A stretch of DNA of 54,120 bases from the NCBI GenBank assembly GCA_038745625.1, contig JBCDLG010000008.1, forward strand, positions 1 through 54,120, in the 5' to 3' direction. The notes under the pieces were generated by a model that saw only the letters and a program-made list of their open reading frames with translations, had not been told where the DNA came from and made no database searches. How positions within the stretch are numbered: position 1 is the first letter of the stretch; the number at the start of each line of letters is the position of its first letter. Positions 34,232 to 41,417 of this stretch are shown here, in pieces. The position numbers were made by a program, and so were the translations under genes. This stretch comes from Parvularcula sp038745625. GTDB lineage: Bacteria > Pseudomonadota > Alphaproteobacteria > Caulobacterales > Parvularculaceae.

Positions 34232-34959
34232 GGCGCGACAGCCTCGAACGCAGCGCTCGGCGTGACATGCCCCTCGTAGAGCGCTTTGCCAATGACCGAG
34301 CCCACCACGCCGTCGTTTTGGAGTGCCGCGAGATCGGCCAGGTCCTGGGGGCTCGAGACCCCGCCCGATGCGATCACCGGTATGCTGGTCGCTGTCGCAA
34401 GCGCTTTGGTGGCTTGAAGATTGGGGCCTTCGAGCGCACCGTCACGCTGAATATCCGTATACACGATTGCTGCGATATCGTCGTCTTCAAACTCTCGCGC
34501 CACCTCCTCGGCGGTGCGTTTGGACGCAGTCGCCCACCCGGAAATCGCCACATAGCCGTCTTTCGCGTCAAGCCCGAGCACCACCCGCCCAGGAAAGGCG
34601 CGGGCCGCGGCATGGGCAAAGTCGGGGTCCTTGACTGCAGCAGTCCCGAGAATGATCCGTGTCACGCCGAGTTTGAGCCAGCGCTCGGCCGTCTCAAGGT
34701 CGCGGATGCCGCCGCCAAGCTGCACCTCGGCGTCGGTTTCATAGAGGATTTTCTCCACCGCCTCGGCGTTGGCTGGCTTGCCCGAAAAGGCGCCATCGAG
34801 GTCGACGACGTGGAGTTTCTCAAACCCCGCATCGCGGAAAACCCACGCCTGTTGCGCGGGGTCGTCAGCATAAGTCGTCGCTTGGTTCATGTCGCCGCGA
34901 AGAAGGCGTACGGCTTTGCCCTCTTTGAGGTCGATCGCTGGCCAAAGCTGGAAGCTCAT
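34228..34959 (-). CDS. hisA: ProFAR isomerase HisA
   Basis: HisA isomerises ProFAR to PRFAR in histidine synthesis. The 243-residue TIM barrel has the catalytic PAIDLKEGKAVRLLRGD segment with the acid-base aspartate, HVVDLDGAFSGKPANA, QLGGGIRDLETAERWL and VIASGGVSSPQDLADL, the double phosphate-binding pattern shared with HisF. ATG 34959 overlaps the hisH stop as ATGA, so 34959 is preferred to the in-frame ATG at 34968 nine bases upstream. Confidence 0.97.
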   Translation of the reverse strand: MSFQLWPAIDLKEGKAVRLLRGDMNQATTYADDPAQQAWVFRDAGFEKLHVVDLDGAFSGKPANAEAVEKILYETDAEVQLGGGIRDLETAERWLKLGVTRIILGTAAVKDPDFAHAAARAFPGRVVLGLDAKDGYVAISGWATASKRTAEEVAREFEDDDIAAIVYTDIQRDGALEGPNLQATKALATATSIPVIASGGVSSPQDLADLAALQNDGVVGSVIGKALYEGHVTPSAAFEAVAP

Positions 34960-35576
34960 GGTGACCACCTCAGGAAATTGGCGAGAACCGCTTGTCCGTA
35001 AGGGCCGCTTTTCTCGGGGTGGAACTGACAGCCCGCGATATTGTCCCGTGCAACAGCGGCGGGGAAGCGCTCACCATAGAGTGCTTCCGCGATCACCGCA
35101 TCAGGGTCGTCGGTGTCGAACACAAAGCTATGGACAAAATAGGCATCAAGGCCAGACGGCAGCAGCGGGTGATCCTGCCGCGCCTCCACCTCGTTCCAGC
35201 CCATATGGGGTAGGCGGAGGTCTTTCACTTCCAATGGCCGCACCGTGCCCGGAATAAGATCAAGGCCTTGGGTCTCGTCATGCTCCAGGCCGCGCGTCGC
35301 AAGAAGCTGCATGCCGACGCAGATACCAAGGAAGGGGCGTCCTCCGACGCGGACGGCCTCATGGATCGCCTCTTCCACGCCCGACCGGGCCCTTAGGCCC
35401 TCAGCGCAGCTTTTGAAGGCGCCGACGCCTGGAAGAACCAGCCGGTCGGCGGAGGCAATCGTCTCGGGGTCATCGGAGACCAAAAGCTCGATCGGCGCAT
35501 CAGCGGCCCGTTCAAGGCCGCGGGCGGCGGAATGCAAATTCCCCGCGCCATAGTCGATGAGACACACACGCTGCAT
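34956..35576 (-). CDS. hisH: Imidazole glycerol phosphate synthase glutaminase subunit
   Basis: HisH is the class I glutaminase partner of HisF. The 206-residue protein has the catalytic cysteine in GICVGMQLLATRG, the early VCLIDYGAGNLHSAARGLE segment, the oxyanion region LPGVGAFKSCAEGL, and the C-terminal histidine/glutamate in AGCQFHPEKSG. It begins the hisH-hisA-hisF-hisE unit on the minus strand. Its own upstream flank contains a strong terminator at 35616-35652, and hisB lies 1.7 kb away beyond unrelated genes. Confidence 0.98.
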   Translation of the reverse strand: MQRVCLIDYGAGNLHSAARGLERAADAPIELLVSDDPETIASADRLVLPGVGAFKSCAEGLRARSGVEEAIHEAVRVGGRPFLGICVGMQLLATRGLEHDETQGLDLIPGTVRPLEVKDLRLPHMGWNEVEARQDHPLLPSGLDAYFVHSFVFDTDDPDAVIAEALYGERFPAAVARDNIAGCQFHPEKSGPYGQAVLANFLRWSP

Positions 35577-35615
35577 AGATCGCGGGCGTTAGCGCTTCTG
35601 TTCGCAAGCGCAAAG

Positions 35616-35652
35616 AAAAAGCGCGCCGGGCTTGGGCCCAGGCGCGCTTCCA
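35616..35652 (-). terminator. Rho-independent terminator after small cysteine protein 1
   Basis: A GCGCGCC (35621-35627) ... GGCGCGC (35641-35647) stem is followed on the minus strand by a T tract (from the AAAAA at 35616-35620). The A/T flanks also allow convergent use. It closes the unit containing the gene at 35678-35917 and separates it from hisH. Confidence 0.8.
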
Positions 35653-35677
35653 TCCGAAAAATCGGCAATAAGCCAGC

Positions 35678-35917
35678 TTACATGGCGCAAGCGGCGATGG
35701 CTTCGCCAACGACCGCTGGTGCAGCAGCAGCTTCTTCTGGCGATGTGATCGCGTCGAGAGCGGCAGCCAGCTCAGCGCTTTCGTCATATTTCTTGGCGAG
35801 GCAGCCGCAGTCAGCCGTGCCGCCATATTCAGCCTGATAGGCGTCGCAGCGTGCTTTGAAGTCTTCGTTCACAACGGTTGTTGCTGCGAGCAGAGATACG
35901 AGGATCGAAGCGATCAT
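35678..35917 (-). CDS. Small secreted cysteine protein, paralog 1
   Basis: The 79-residue protein has an N-terminal signal segment (MIASILVSLLAATTVV) and then the pattern CDAYQAEYGGTADCGCLAKKYDE and a helical end with a last cysteine (AIAACAM). Four cysteines in a fixed pattern shared with the gene at 36125-36361 suggest a secreted disulfide-bonded helical protein. No family was recognised. ATG 35917 is used because the leader begins there as in the paralog. It has its own terminator and no obvious partner. The lysine-tyrosine-rich LAKKYDESAELAAAL stretch is the most conserved part. Confidence 0.7.
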   Translation of the reverse strand: MIASILVSLLAATTVVNEDFKARCDAYQAEYGGTADCGCLAKKYDESAELAAALDAITSPEEAAAAPAVVGEAIAACAM

Positions 35918-36060
35918 GTTGGTCGTCCCTTTTACTTTGGCGTTTTCCCACACTGCCACCCGGCAGCTCGGCGGAACCTAGCCATGGTTAACGGATTAGC
36001 AACAACAAAGCTCGCGAAGCGCTGTTGATGGCGATCACGAAACTGGGCGCTGACGCCAAC

Positions 36061-36097
36061 AAAAAAGCGCGCCCAACGCTTGAGTGGGCGCGCTTCG
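36061..36097 (-). terminator. Rho-independent terminator after small cysteine protein 2
   Basis: A perfect 11-bp stem AAGCGCGCCCA / TGGGCGCGCTT (36065-36075 and 36085-36095) with a nine-base loop is followed on the minus strand by a T run from AAAAAA at 36061-36066. It closely resembles the terminator at 35616-35652, and each lies about 58 bp below the stop of its gene. Confidence 0.85.
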
Positions 36098-36124
36098 GTG
36101 ACGATCCGCCTTGAGTGGCGTGGC

Positions 36125-36361
36125 TTATGGCGTGCAGGCCGCGATCGCTTCGGCGACGATCGGGGTGGACGCTGCTTCTTCCGGTGCCGTCAGCGCTTCA
36201 AAGGCAGCAGCGAGTTCGGCGCTCTCGTCATATTTTTTAGCAAGGCAAGCGCAATCGGTCGTGCCGCCACTCTCCGCCATATAGGCCTCACAGCCCACTT
36301 TGAATTCTTCGTTGGCGAGACTTGCGGTTGCGAGCAGCGAGACGAGCATGGATGCGATCAT
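36125..36361 (-). CDS. Small secreted cysteine protein, paralog 2
   Basis: The 78-residue protein is a close relative of the gene at 35678-35917: signal segment (MIASMLVSLLATASLA), then CEAYMAESGGTTDCACLAKKYDE and a C-terminal cysteine (AIAACTP). About half the residues are shared, including all four cysteines and the LAKKYDESAELAA stretch. The two genes are tandem with the same orientation, spacing and terminator, so they arose by duplication of a gene-plus-terminator unit. GGAACT just upstream of the ATG may serve as ribosome-binding site. Function unknown. Confidence 0.72.
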   Translation of the reverse strand: MIASMLVSLLATASLANEEFKVGCEAYMAESGGTTDCACLAKKYDESAELAAAFEALTAPEEAASTPIVAEAIAACTP

Positions 36362-36478
36362 GGTCCTGAGTTCCTTTGGTTGATTGTGTCCCCTAGGCCG
36401 CCCCGAATGCGAGACGACCGGGTGGCCGCTAGAGAGATCTCAACCCGCCGTCACGTGACTTTATTGAAAAACGGGAAA

Positions 36479-36520
36479 TTAGGACCCGAGCGAGCCCTTG
36501 GTCGACGGCACCACGCCCGC
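36479..36520 (-). pseudogene. Remnant second copy of the hisB 3' end (direct repeat)
   Basis: On the minus strand these 42 bases read as the last 13 codons of a HisB plus a TAA stop. They encode AGVVPSTKGSLGS against AGMVPSTKGSLGS at the true hisB end (37306-37347, TAG stop). Thirty bases at the centre match at 28 positions. Nearly all differences are at third codon positions and keep the amino acid, so the copy evolved as coding sequence, probably in a related genome or before the gene was split off. It lies 826 bp from the intact end, with the Stv-like gene between. Confidence 0.85.
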
Positions 36521-36652
36521 TGTGCTGGGGCAATGCTCGCCCCCGTTTGCAGCGTTTTCTGCCAGCTTTTCGCGGGGGTGCATTGAGGCCTGGCTTTGCT
36601 GCACAACAGATGGTTGTTTGGGCACGAGGTTGTCGCGCGAGAAGTGAGTCCC

Positions 36653-37291
36653 ATGTGTCTGTCCGTTTGCATCAGTGGCCATGGCGCGATGGAGTTGACG
36701 AGCCTCATCAGCGGAGCGTCCCGGCGAGACGCGAGTTACGGCTTTACCGTGCCCGAGGGTGTGGAGATCATATTTTATGCGCCCCTTGGGGTGCTGATCG
36801 AAAACGCCGCGGGCAACGCCATAGAAGCGGTGGCCAAAGGCGGCGGCGCTGCCTTTGATCCCTCCGGATTTTTCATCGCGGCAGAGGGCGGCAGCCGGGC
36901 AAAGGATCTGAGTGACTATCCCGTCGCTTTTCCAAGGACATGCGGGGCAGGTGCATTGGTACCAAACTTTGTGGTCCGGCGCCTTGGCGAAGGTTTGGTT
37001 GCGGATGGTCCGGGCGGCGCTGCTGCTGGTGCGCCAGCCGCTGCAGCTGCCGCGGCGGAGGGAGGCGGCGGCCAGGCCGCTCATGTTTATCAGCCTCCTG
37101 AGAAAGTACCGCAGCCACTGAACACGATTGTCGCCTTCCTCATGGATAAAGCGGCTGCCAACCAAAAGGCGGGCGGTGGATGTGCAACACTGCAGATCCA
37201 CATCGCATTCTGTCTTCGGATGGATCGGCAGTACCGCAAAGCTTTTGATGTCGATGACGACGTCGCGGGTTTCCGGCTTTATAAGAAGTAA
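36653..37291 (+). CDS. Stv-domain-like putative adhesin/toxin-type protein
   Basis: The 212-residue product resembles proteins with the putative adhesin Stv domain. Near the N-terminus it has CISGHG, then YGFTVPEGVEIIFYAPLGV, IENAAGNAIEAVAKGGG, the order seen in that family. A long alanine/glycine linker (about residues 122-142) leads to a C-terminal part with PLNTIVAFLMDKA. The family assignment is moderate. No signal peptide is present. ATG 36653 follows AAGTGAG. The gene is alone, convergent with hisB, and enclosed by the two copies of the hisB end; an antisense frame that uses the left repeat as its tail is not a real gene. Confidence 0.55.
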   Translation: MCLSVCISGHGAMELTSLISGASRRDASYGFTVPEGVEIIFYAPLGVLIENAAGNAIEAVAKGGGAAFDPSGFFIAAEGGSRAKDLSDYPVAFPRTCGAGALVPNFVVRRLGEGLVADGPGGAAAGAPAAAAAAAEGGGGQAAHVYQPPEKVPQPLNTIVAFLMDKAAANQKAGGGCATLQIHIAFCLRMDRQYRKAFDVDDDVAGFRLYKK

Positions 37292-37305
37292 CCAGCGCAG
37301 CGGCT

Positions 37306-37911
37306 CTACGAGCCAAGCGAGCCCTTGGTCGATGGCACCATGCCCGCAGCCCGGGGATCAAAGCTCACCGCCATCTTCAGCGCTTTCGCGAGCGCCTTGA
37401 AACAGCTCTCGGCGATGTGGTGGTTGTTGGTGCCGTAGAGGTTCTCGACATGAAGGCACAGGCCAGCGTTCGTCGCGAAGGCGTGGAACCACTCTTTGAA
37501 AAGCTCGGTGTCCATCTCACCGATCTTGTCGCGGGAGAAATCAACCTTCCAGATCAGGTACGGCCGCATGGCAAAATCGAGCGCTGCACGGGTGAGCGTC
37601 TCATCCATCGGGATATAGGCGTGGCCAAACCGGTGGATGCCCTTGGCATCGCCCAAGGCTTCGGCGGCGGCGAGGCCCATGACGATGCCCACATCTTCGG
37701 TCGTGTGATGCATGTCGATATGGAGGTCGCCATCCGCGCGGACGGTGAGGTCGATGAGGCTGTGTTTCGCAAAACCCTCAAGCATGTGGTCGAAGAAACC
37801 GATGCCCGTTTGGATATCAGCCGCTCCCGTACCATCAAGGTTGAGCCGAACGGTGATTTCCGTCTCTTTGGTCTTGCGATGCCTTTCGGCTGTGCGAGGC
37901 GCTGCGCTCAC
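37306..37911 (-). CDS. hisB: Imidazoleglycerol-phosphate dehydratase
   Basis: HisB removes water from imidazole glycerol phosphate with two manganese ions. The 201-residue sequence has the histidine ligand motifs GIGFFDHMLEGFAKHS, MHHTTEDVGIVMG and NNHHIAESCFKALA, and the standard end AAGMVPSTKGSLGS. GTG 37911 is chosen because AAGGAGTTCCCG stands just before it. It is 1.7 kb from hisHAFE, although hisB and hisH are usually adjacent in alphaproteobacteria. The 42-bp tail of the gene is duplicated at 36479-36520, with a Stv-like gene between. Confidence 0.97.
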   Translation of the reverse strand: MSAAPRTAERHRKTKETEITVRLNLDGTGAADIQTGIGFFDHMLEGFAKHSLIDLTVRADGDLHIDMHHTTEDVGIVMGLAAAEALGDAKGIHRFGHAYIPMDETLTRAALDFAMRPYLIWKVDFSRDKIGEMDTELFKEWFHAFATNAGLCLHVENLYGTNNHHIAESCFKALAKALKMAVSFDPRAAGMVPSTKGSLGS

Positions 37912-37969
37912 CGGGAACTCCTTGTGCGAAGCCGGCGCGCTAGCAGAAAAACCTTGGCAAAAGCCACCC

Positions 37970-38617
37970 TTACTCGCGATCGGACCATGGGGCGTCGGCG
38001 ACCAGCGTGCCGGATACCGACAGCTGGACCTTGTCTCGGACAAAGCCGGGATATTGCGACATGCCGAAAGCCGAGCGGCTGACCACGATCTCACCGTCAA
38101 AGCCGACGGCGTCCTGGGGGCAGCGTTGGACACCGTCGCAGGAGAGCTGGATGGCGAACTGGGCCGGCCGCGTGATATCGCGGATCGTAAGGGTGCCGTC
38201 GACCACGCCGGTACCTGTGTCTGTCCAATCGATCAGCGAGCCGGAGAAGATCGCTCGCGGATAGGCCTCGACGTCGAACCAAGCGCCGCTCTTGATGGCG
38301 TTGTCGTAGAACTCCGAGCCCGTCTCGACCGTCGCGACATCGACCGCGGTCAGCACTTTGATGTCCGGCGTGTTGGCGTCGAGCACCATGACGGCACCGT
38401 CAAAGCTCTCAAATGTGCCGGTGATCTTGGGGAAGGCGATCGGGCGAACAGAAAAGCCCACCTCGGCCTGGTCAGGTACCAAGACATAGGTCTGGGGCGG
38501 CAAACGCTTGAGTGAGTCCACCGTCAGCGACTGGGCATCGGGCACGGTGGCTGTGGTGCAAGCGGTCACCGCAAGAAAGAAAGCGGCCAAGAGGCGAGTG
38601 GTCGGGCGGGCAGGCAT
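37970..38617 (-). CDS. YceI-family lipoprotein
   Basis: The 215-residue protein has a lipobox (LAAFFLAVTACTTA) and the YceI lipocalin-like beta-barrel: SDQAEVGFSVRP-like start, KITGTFESFDGAVMV, then SGSLIDWTDTGTGVV and VSRSAFGMSQYPGFV. YceI proteins bind isoprenoid-like molecules in the periplasm. The ATG 38617 is preceded by CAAGGAC. Two cysteines in QLSCDGVQRCPQ may form a disulfide. It stands 59 bp upstream of hisB on the same strand but is probably independent. Confidence 0.88.
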   Translation of the reverse strand: MPARPTTRLLAAFFLAVTACTTATVPDAQSLTVDSLKRLPPQTYVLVPDQAEVGFSVRPIAFPKITGTFESFDGAVMVLDANTPDIKVLTAVDVATVETGSEFYDNAIKSGAWFDVEAYPRAIFSGSLIDWTDTGTGVVDGTLTIRDITRPAQFAIQLSCDGVQRCPQDAVGFDGEIVVSRSAFGMSQYPGFVRDKVQLSVSGTLVADAPWSDRE

Positions 38618-38720
38618 AAGAGCAGGTCCTTGCAGTCGGCAATCACGCACTTGGTCGGTAACACCCCAGCTCGCGGTTCATTCCATTCTCACCCTATTTT
38701 CTTGGCAGAGATGGTGCCGG

Positions 38721-39659
38721 TTACAAGCCATCGGGGAAGACCGGCGGTGTGCGGGGCGTGTCCTCACCGGGTTCGTCATCGCGATAGATGAAGCCTTTGC
38801 TGGCCAGAAGACGCTCGGTCTCCTCCCACATGGCCTTCGCCACCGCGTCGGGTTTTGCTGGCAGGGTCGGTGTCGCGGGTTTGCTCTTGTCCCAGTAAAA
38901 CCCATTGTTCCACGCCGCTTCGTCGCTGATCGCGGCGGTCACGGTGGTGGCCGCGCCCTTGGCCGGAGAGATCTGCAGCGGCGTCGTCAGCTTGAACACC
39001 ATCTGCCAGGCCCCAGGGAAATTCTCGGAGCGGCCGAAATCGGACTTCACAAAGCCCGGATGCACAGCGTGGGCCCTGATGCCTGACCGGCCATAGCGCC
39101 GGGCCAGCTCCCGGGCGTGAAGGAGGTTGCAAAGCTTGCTCTCAGCATAGGCGTCACGCGTCGTGCCGCGCTTGGCGGGGAGCAGGTCCTTGGGGTCAAA
39201 CTTCCGCGCGAATTGATGCGCCATGGACGAGAGATTGATGATGCGTGCTTCGCCGTGGGTCTGCGCGGTCTCTTTCAGTTTTTGCATCAACACGGTCGTG
39301 AGCGCGAAGGTCCCCAGGTGGTTCGTGCCCATGACAAGCTCAAAGCCGTCCTTGGTCGTGCCCTCTTTGACAGAGCCGAGGCCCGCATTGTTGACGAGGA
39401 CATCGATCCGCTCCTCAGAAGCGAGGCTCTCGGCCGCGAGTCGGATCGACGAGAGGTCCGCAAGATCAAGCACCTGAAGGACAAAGCGATTGCTTTTGGT
39501 CTCGTCTTGTAAGCGGCCAACGGCTTCGTGGCCTTTTTCGGGATCGCGGACAGCGACGATGACTTTGGCGCCGAGTTTCCCAAACGCCTTAGCTGTCTCA
39601 TAGCCGATACCTGTGTTGGCACCGGTGACAATGAAGGTCTTTTGCTTATGAGCAAGCAT
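38721..39659 (-). CDS. Short-chain dehydrogenase/reductase (retinol-dehydrogenase-like)
   Basis: This 312-residue SDR has the Rossmann motif VTGANTGIGYETAKAF, NNAG in LVNNAGLGS, the catalytic serine in IINLSSMAHQ, and the YxxxK pair in DAYAESKLCN. The layout, with a longer C-terminal part, is similar to the retinol-dehydrogenase/WW-domain-oxidoreductase branch of SDRs, which reduce or oxidise hydrophobic alcohols and ketones. NADP use is suggested by the arginine in AVRDPEKG. The substrate is unknown and the gene is monocistronic, divergent from ompW. Confidence 0.9.
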   Translation of the reverse strand: MLAHKQKTFIVTGANTGIGYETAKAFGKLGAKVIVAVRDPEKGHEAVGRLQDETKSNRFVLQVLDLADLSSIRLAAESLASEERIDVLVNNAGLGSVKEGTTKDGFELVMGTNHLGTFALTTVLMQKLKETAQTHGEARIINLSSMAHQFARKFDPKDLLPAKRGTTRDAYAESKLCNLLHARELARRYGRSGIRAHAVHPGFVKSDFGRSENFPGAWQMVFKLTTPLQISPAKGAATTVTAAISDEAAWNNGFYWDKSKPATPTLPAKPDAVAKAMWEETERLLASKGFIYRDDEPGEDTPRTPPVFPDGL

Positions 39660-39838
39660 TCCTTAAGACTAACCTGCGTCGCCATGAGCTCAAGGGCCAT
39701 TTCTCTTGACCGTAACTTGCCAGACCAAGCCCAATCGTTGGTAGGGGATAATGCGTACCCGCTGGAATTTTGACCTCGTTCAAAGTTTCCGCTGGCTGCT
39801 GCGATTAACCCCTCGTCACAACAAGTACGGAGTGACCT

Positions 39839-40492
39839 ATGCGATCCCTCGCTTTGCTCTCGGCGCTAGCCGTAAACATCATGACCATTCCTAGCGCCCT
39901 CGCTGAGGCCGGCGATGTGCTCGTCCGCCTACGTGCGATCACAGTGGCGCCAACCGAAAGCGCTGGCGGCGTGAACCCAACATTTCCCGGCGGCTCCGTC
40001 GAGGTCGACAACGCCTATACGGCCGAGATCGACTTCAGCTATTTCTTCACGGACCATATTGCCGCTGAACTGATTTTAGCGACGACCCGACACAACATCT
40101 CCGGTGACGGGGACCTCTCCGCGCTTGGCGATATCGCTGAGACTTGGGTGCTGCCGCCAACGGTGACCTTGCAATACCATCCGTATCCGGATGCCAAGAT
40201 CAGTCCGTATGTCGGTGTTGGCCTTAACTGGACGATGTTTTATTCAGAGGACAGCACGTCCAATCTGAATGACGCCATCGGCACCACCAAGGTCAACCTT
40301 GATGGCTCGGTCGGCATCGCCTTCCAGCTGGGTGCGGACTATAAAATTGACGAGAAGTGGTTCGTCAACGTCGACGTCAAGTACATCGATATCGACACGA
40401 CGGCCACGTTAAACACCGGCGGGCTGATCAACACGGTCGATGTGGATCTCGACCCCTTTGTCGCCGGTTTCGGGATCGGGCGGCGGTTCTAA
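39839..40492 (+). CDS. ompW: OmpW-family outer membrane protein
   Basis: The 217-residue protein has a Sec signal peptide (FALLSALAVNIMTIPSALA-like, with ALAEAGD cleavage) and the eight-stranded beta-barrel of OmpW: an opening GDVLVRLRAITVAPTES, EIDFSYFFTDHIAAEL, TLQYHPYPDAKISPYVGVG, and a final DPFVAGFGIGRRF strand with a terminal phenylalanine. OmpW channels pass small hydrophobic molecules across the outer membrane. It is followed by a hairpin terminator (40511-40564), which is also one of two direct repeats around the next gene. Confidence 0.93.
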   Translation: MRSLALLSALAVNIMTIPSALAEAGDVLVRLRAITVAPTESAGGVNPTFPGGSVEVDNAYTAEIDFSYFFTDHIAAELILATTRHNISGDGDLSALGDIAETWVLPPTVTLQYHPYPDAKISPYVGVGLNWTMFYSEDSTSNLNDAIGTTKVNLDGSVGIAFQLGADYKIDEKWFVNVDVKYIDIDTTATLNTGGLINTVDVDLDPFVAGFGIGRRF

Positions 40493-40510
40493 CGACCTCC
40501 TGATCCTACC

Positions 40511-40564
40511 GCCGTCTTTGCCAGGGCCTCAAGCCCCACCATCGTCCCCCCTGGCGAAGACGGC
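40511..40564 (+). terminator. Hairpin after ompW (possible terminator); right arm duplicated downstream
   Basis: GCCGTCTTTGCCAGGG at 40511-40526 pairs with CCCTGGCGAAGACGGC at 40549-40564 (16 bp with one wobble) over a 22-base loop. There is no T run after it, so it is a terminator-like hairpin only. Its right arm is repeated exactly before hslV. Confidence 0.6.
40547..40564 (+). repeat. 18-bp direct repeat, left copy
   Basis: CCCCCTGGCGAAGACGGC occurs here and again, without mismatch, at 41357-41374. The copies are 810 bp apart and bracket the papain-like gene. The left copy is the right arm of the ompW hairpin. Confidence 0.9.
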
Positions 40565-40686
40565 CTCCTCATTTGATCTTGGTCGCCTTTACGCAGCCGA
40601 AGAAAATCCCGCGGAACGTGATTTTCCTTTTTGAGAAACGCGGATGACGCGTCACACTTTCCCCCTGTGAACTGAGGGGATGAAGA

Positions 40687-41310
40687 ATGCCAGTTCTTGC
40701 CATCGAGCCCATGGGCCATATCAACGGTACGGTTGGTATCTGCGGTTTCGTCTCTGCACTGATGGCCATCCATGACGCGGATGGTATTGCCGTCGATGCG
40801 CAAGGCGGTGTCTTTCAAGCGGCCACGCTTCCCAGGCGTTTGTTCCAAGAAATCCATCGGTGCCTTGGGGAAATGGTGGCCCAGAACAAGGTCGCTCTGA
40901 TCAAGGACATTGAGGAGTTCACCCGCTCTTTTGGGGTGGAGTACAAGAAGTTCACCGTCGCGGAGTACCTGAACTCAGGCATCGACGACGTGACACCCGA
41001 CATGCTGAAGATCCCGGCCATTGCCACCCGTCTCAGCATCGCGATGCCGCCCGAAGGCGTTCTCTTCTTCCTGCAGAACAAGATCGGGCTCGAGGGTGCA
41101 CGGATCGTCGACGTGGGTGCGGACGCTCCGAAGTACATTGTCGGGGTCCGTGACGGAAAAAACGCGAACGCGACGGGTCGGCATCGTGGCCTTGTCCACT
41201 GGATGTATGTGTCTGGCGGCAAGGTCTATAGCTGGGGTAACAGCTACAATTCCCTGGCCGAGGCTGGCGACTTCGTTGAGGTGTGGCGCATCTGCGTCGG
41301 CGTGCACTGA
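40687..41310 (+). CDS. Papain-like cysteine-peptidase-type protein (putative effector)
   Basis: This 207-residue protein has no recognised family but shows a papain-like catalytic plan: Cys19 in NGTVGICGFVSALMAIHD, His171 in HRGLVHWMYVSGG, and Asn185 in KVYSWGNSYNS. The spacing of the three is right for a C39 or bacterial papain-like peptidase or transglutaminase. There is no signal peptide. Two short ATGs precede the start; 40687 begins the conserved-looking frame. A CCCATC-GAG-GATGGG hairpin 16 bp after the stop may terminate it. The gene is alone between two exact 18-bp repeats, suggesting a cassette. Confidence 0.5.
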   Translation: MPVLAIEPMGHINGTVGICGFVSALMAIHDADGIAVDAQGGVFQAATLPRRLFQEIHRCLGEMVAQNKVALIKDIEEFTRSFGVEYKKFTVAEYLNSGIDDVTPDMLKIPAIATRLSIAMPPEGVLFFLQNKIGLEGARIVDVGADAPKYIVGVRDGKNANATGRHRGLVHWMYVSGGKVYSWGNSYNSLAEAGDFVEVWRICVGVH

Positions 41311-41356
41311 TCCCTTTCAAACCGGCCCATCGAGGATGGGGCCATCGGTGTCGCTG

Positions 41357-41374
41357 CCCCCTGGCGAAGACGGC
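41357..41374 (+). repeat. 18-bp direct repeat, right copy
   Basis: Exact copy of 40547-40564, located just before the hslV ribosome-binding site. Without its left hairpin arm it cannot form the ompW-type hairpin here. Confidence 0.9.
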
Positions 41375-41417
41375 ATAAACCCCTCATGTGGGGCCTTCGC
41401 ATAAAGGAGTGCTACCG

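Noticed and set aside
36479..37201. Long minus-strand open frame opposite the Stv-like gene
   Set aside because: Only its last 13 codons are meaningful: they are the remnant hisB end. The rest is antisense to a better supported gene and has no domain.
40547..40564. Simple repeated terminator
   Set aside because: Only one arm is repeated at 41357, so the second copy cannot form the same hairpin; a shared terminator role is not enough to explain the exact 18-mer.
40511..41374. Integron cassette with attC-like hairpin
   Set aside because: The hairpin lacks the RYYYAAC and GTTRRRY ends of attC, and no integrase is present.
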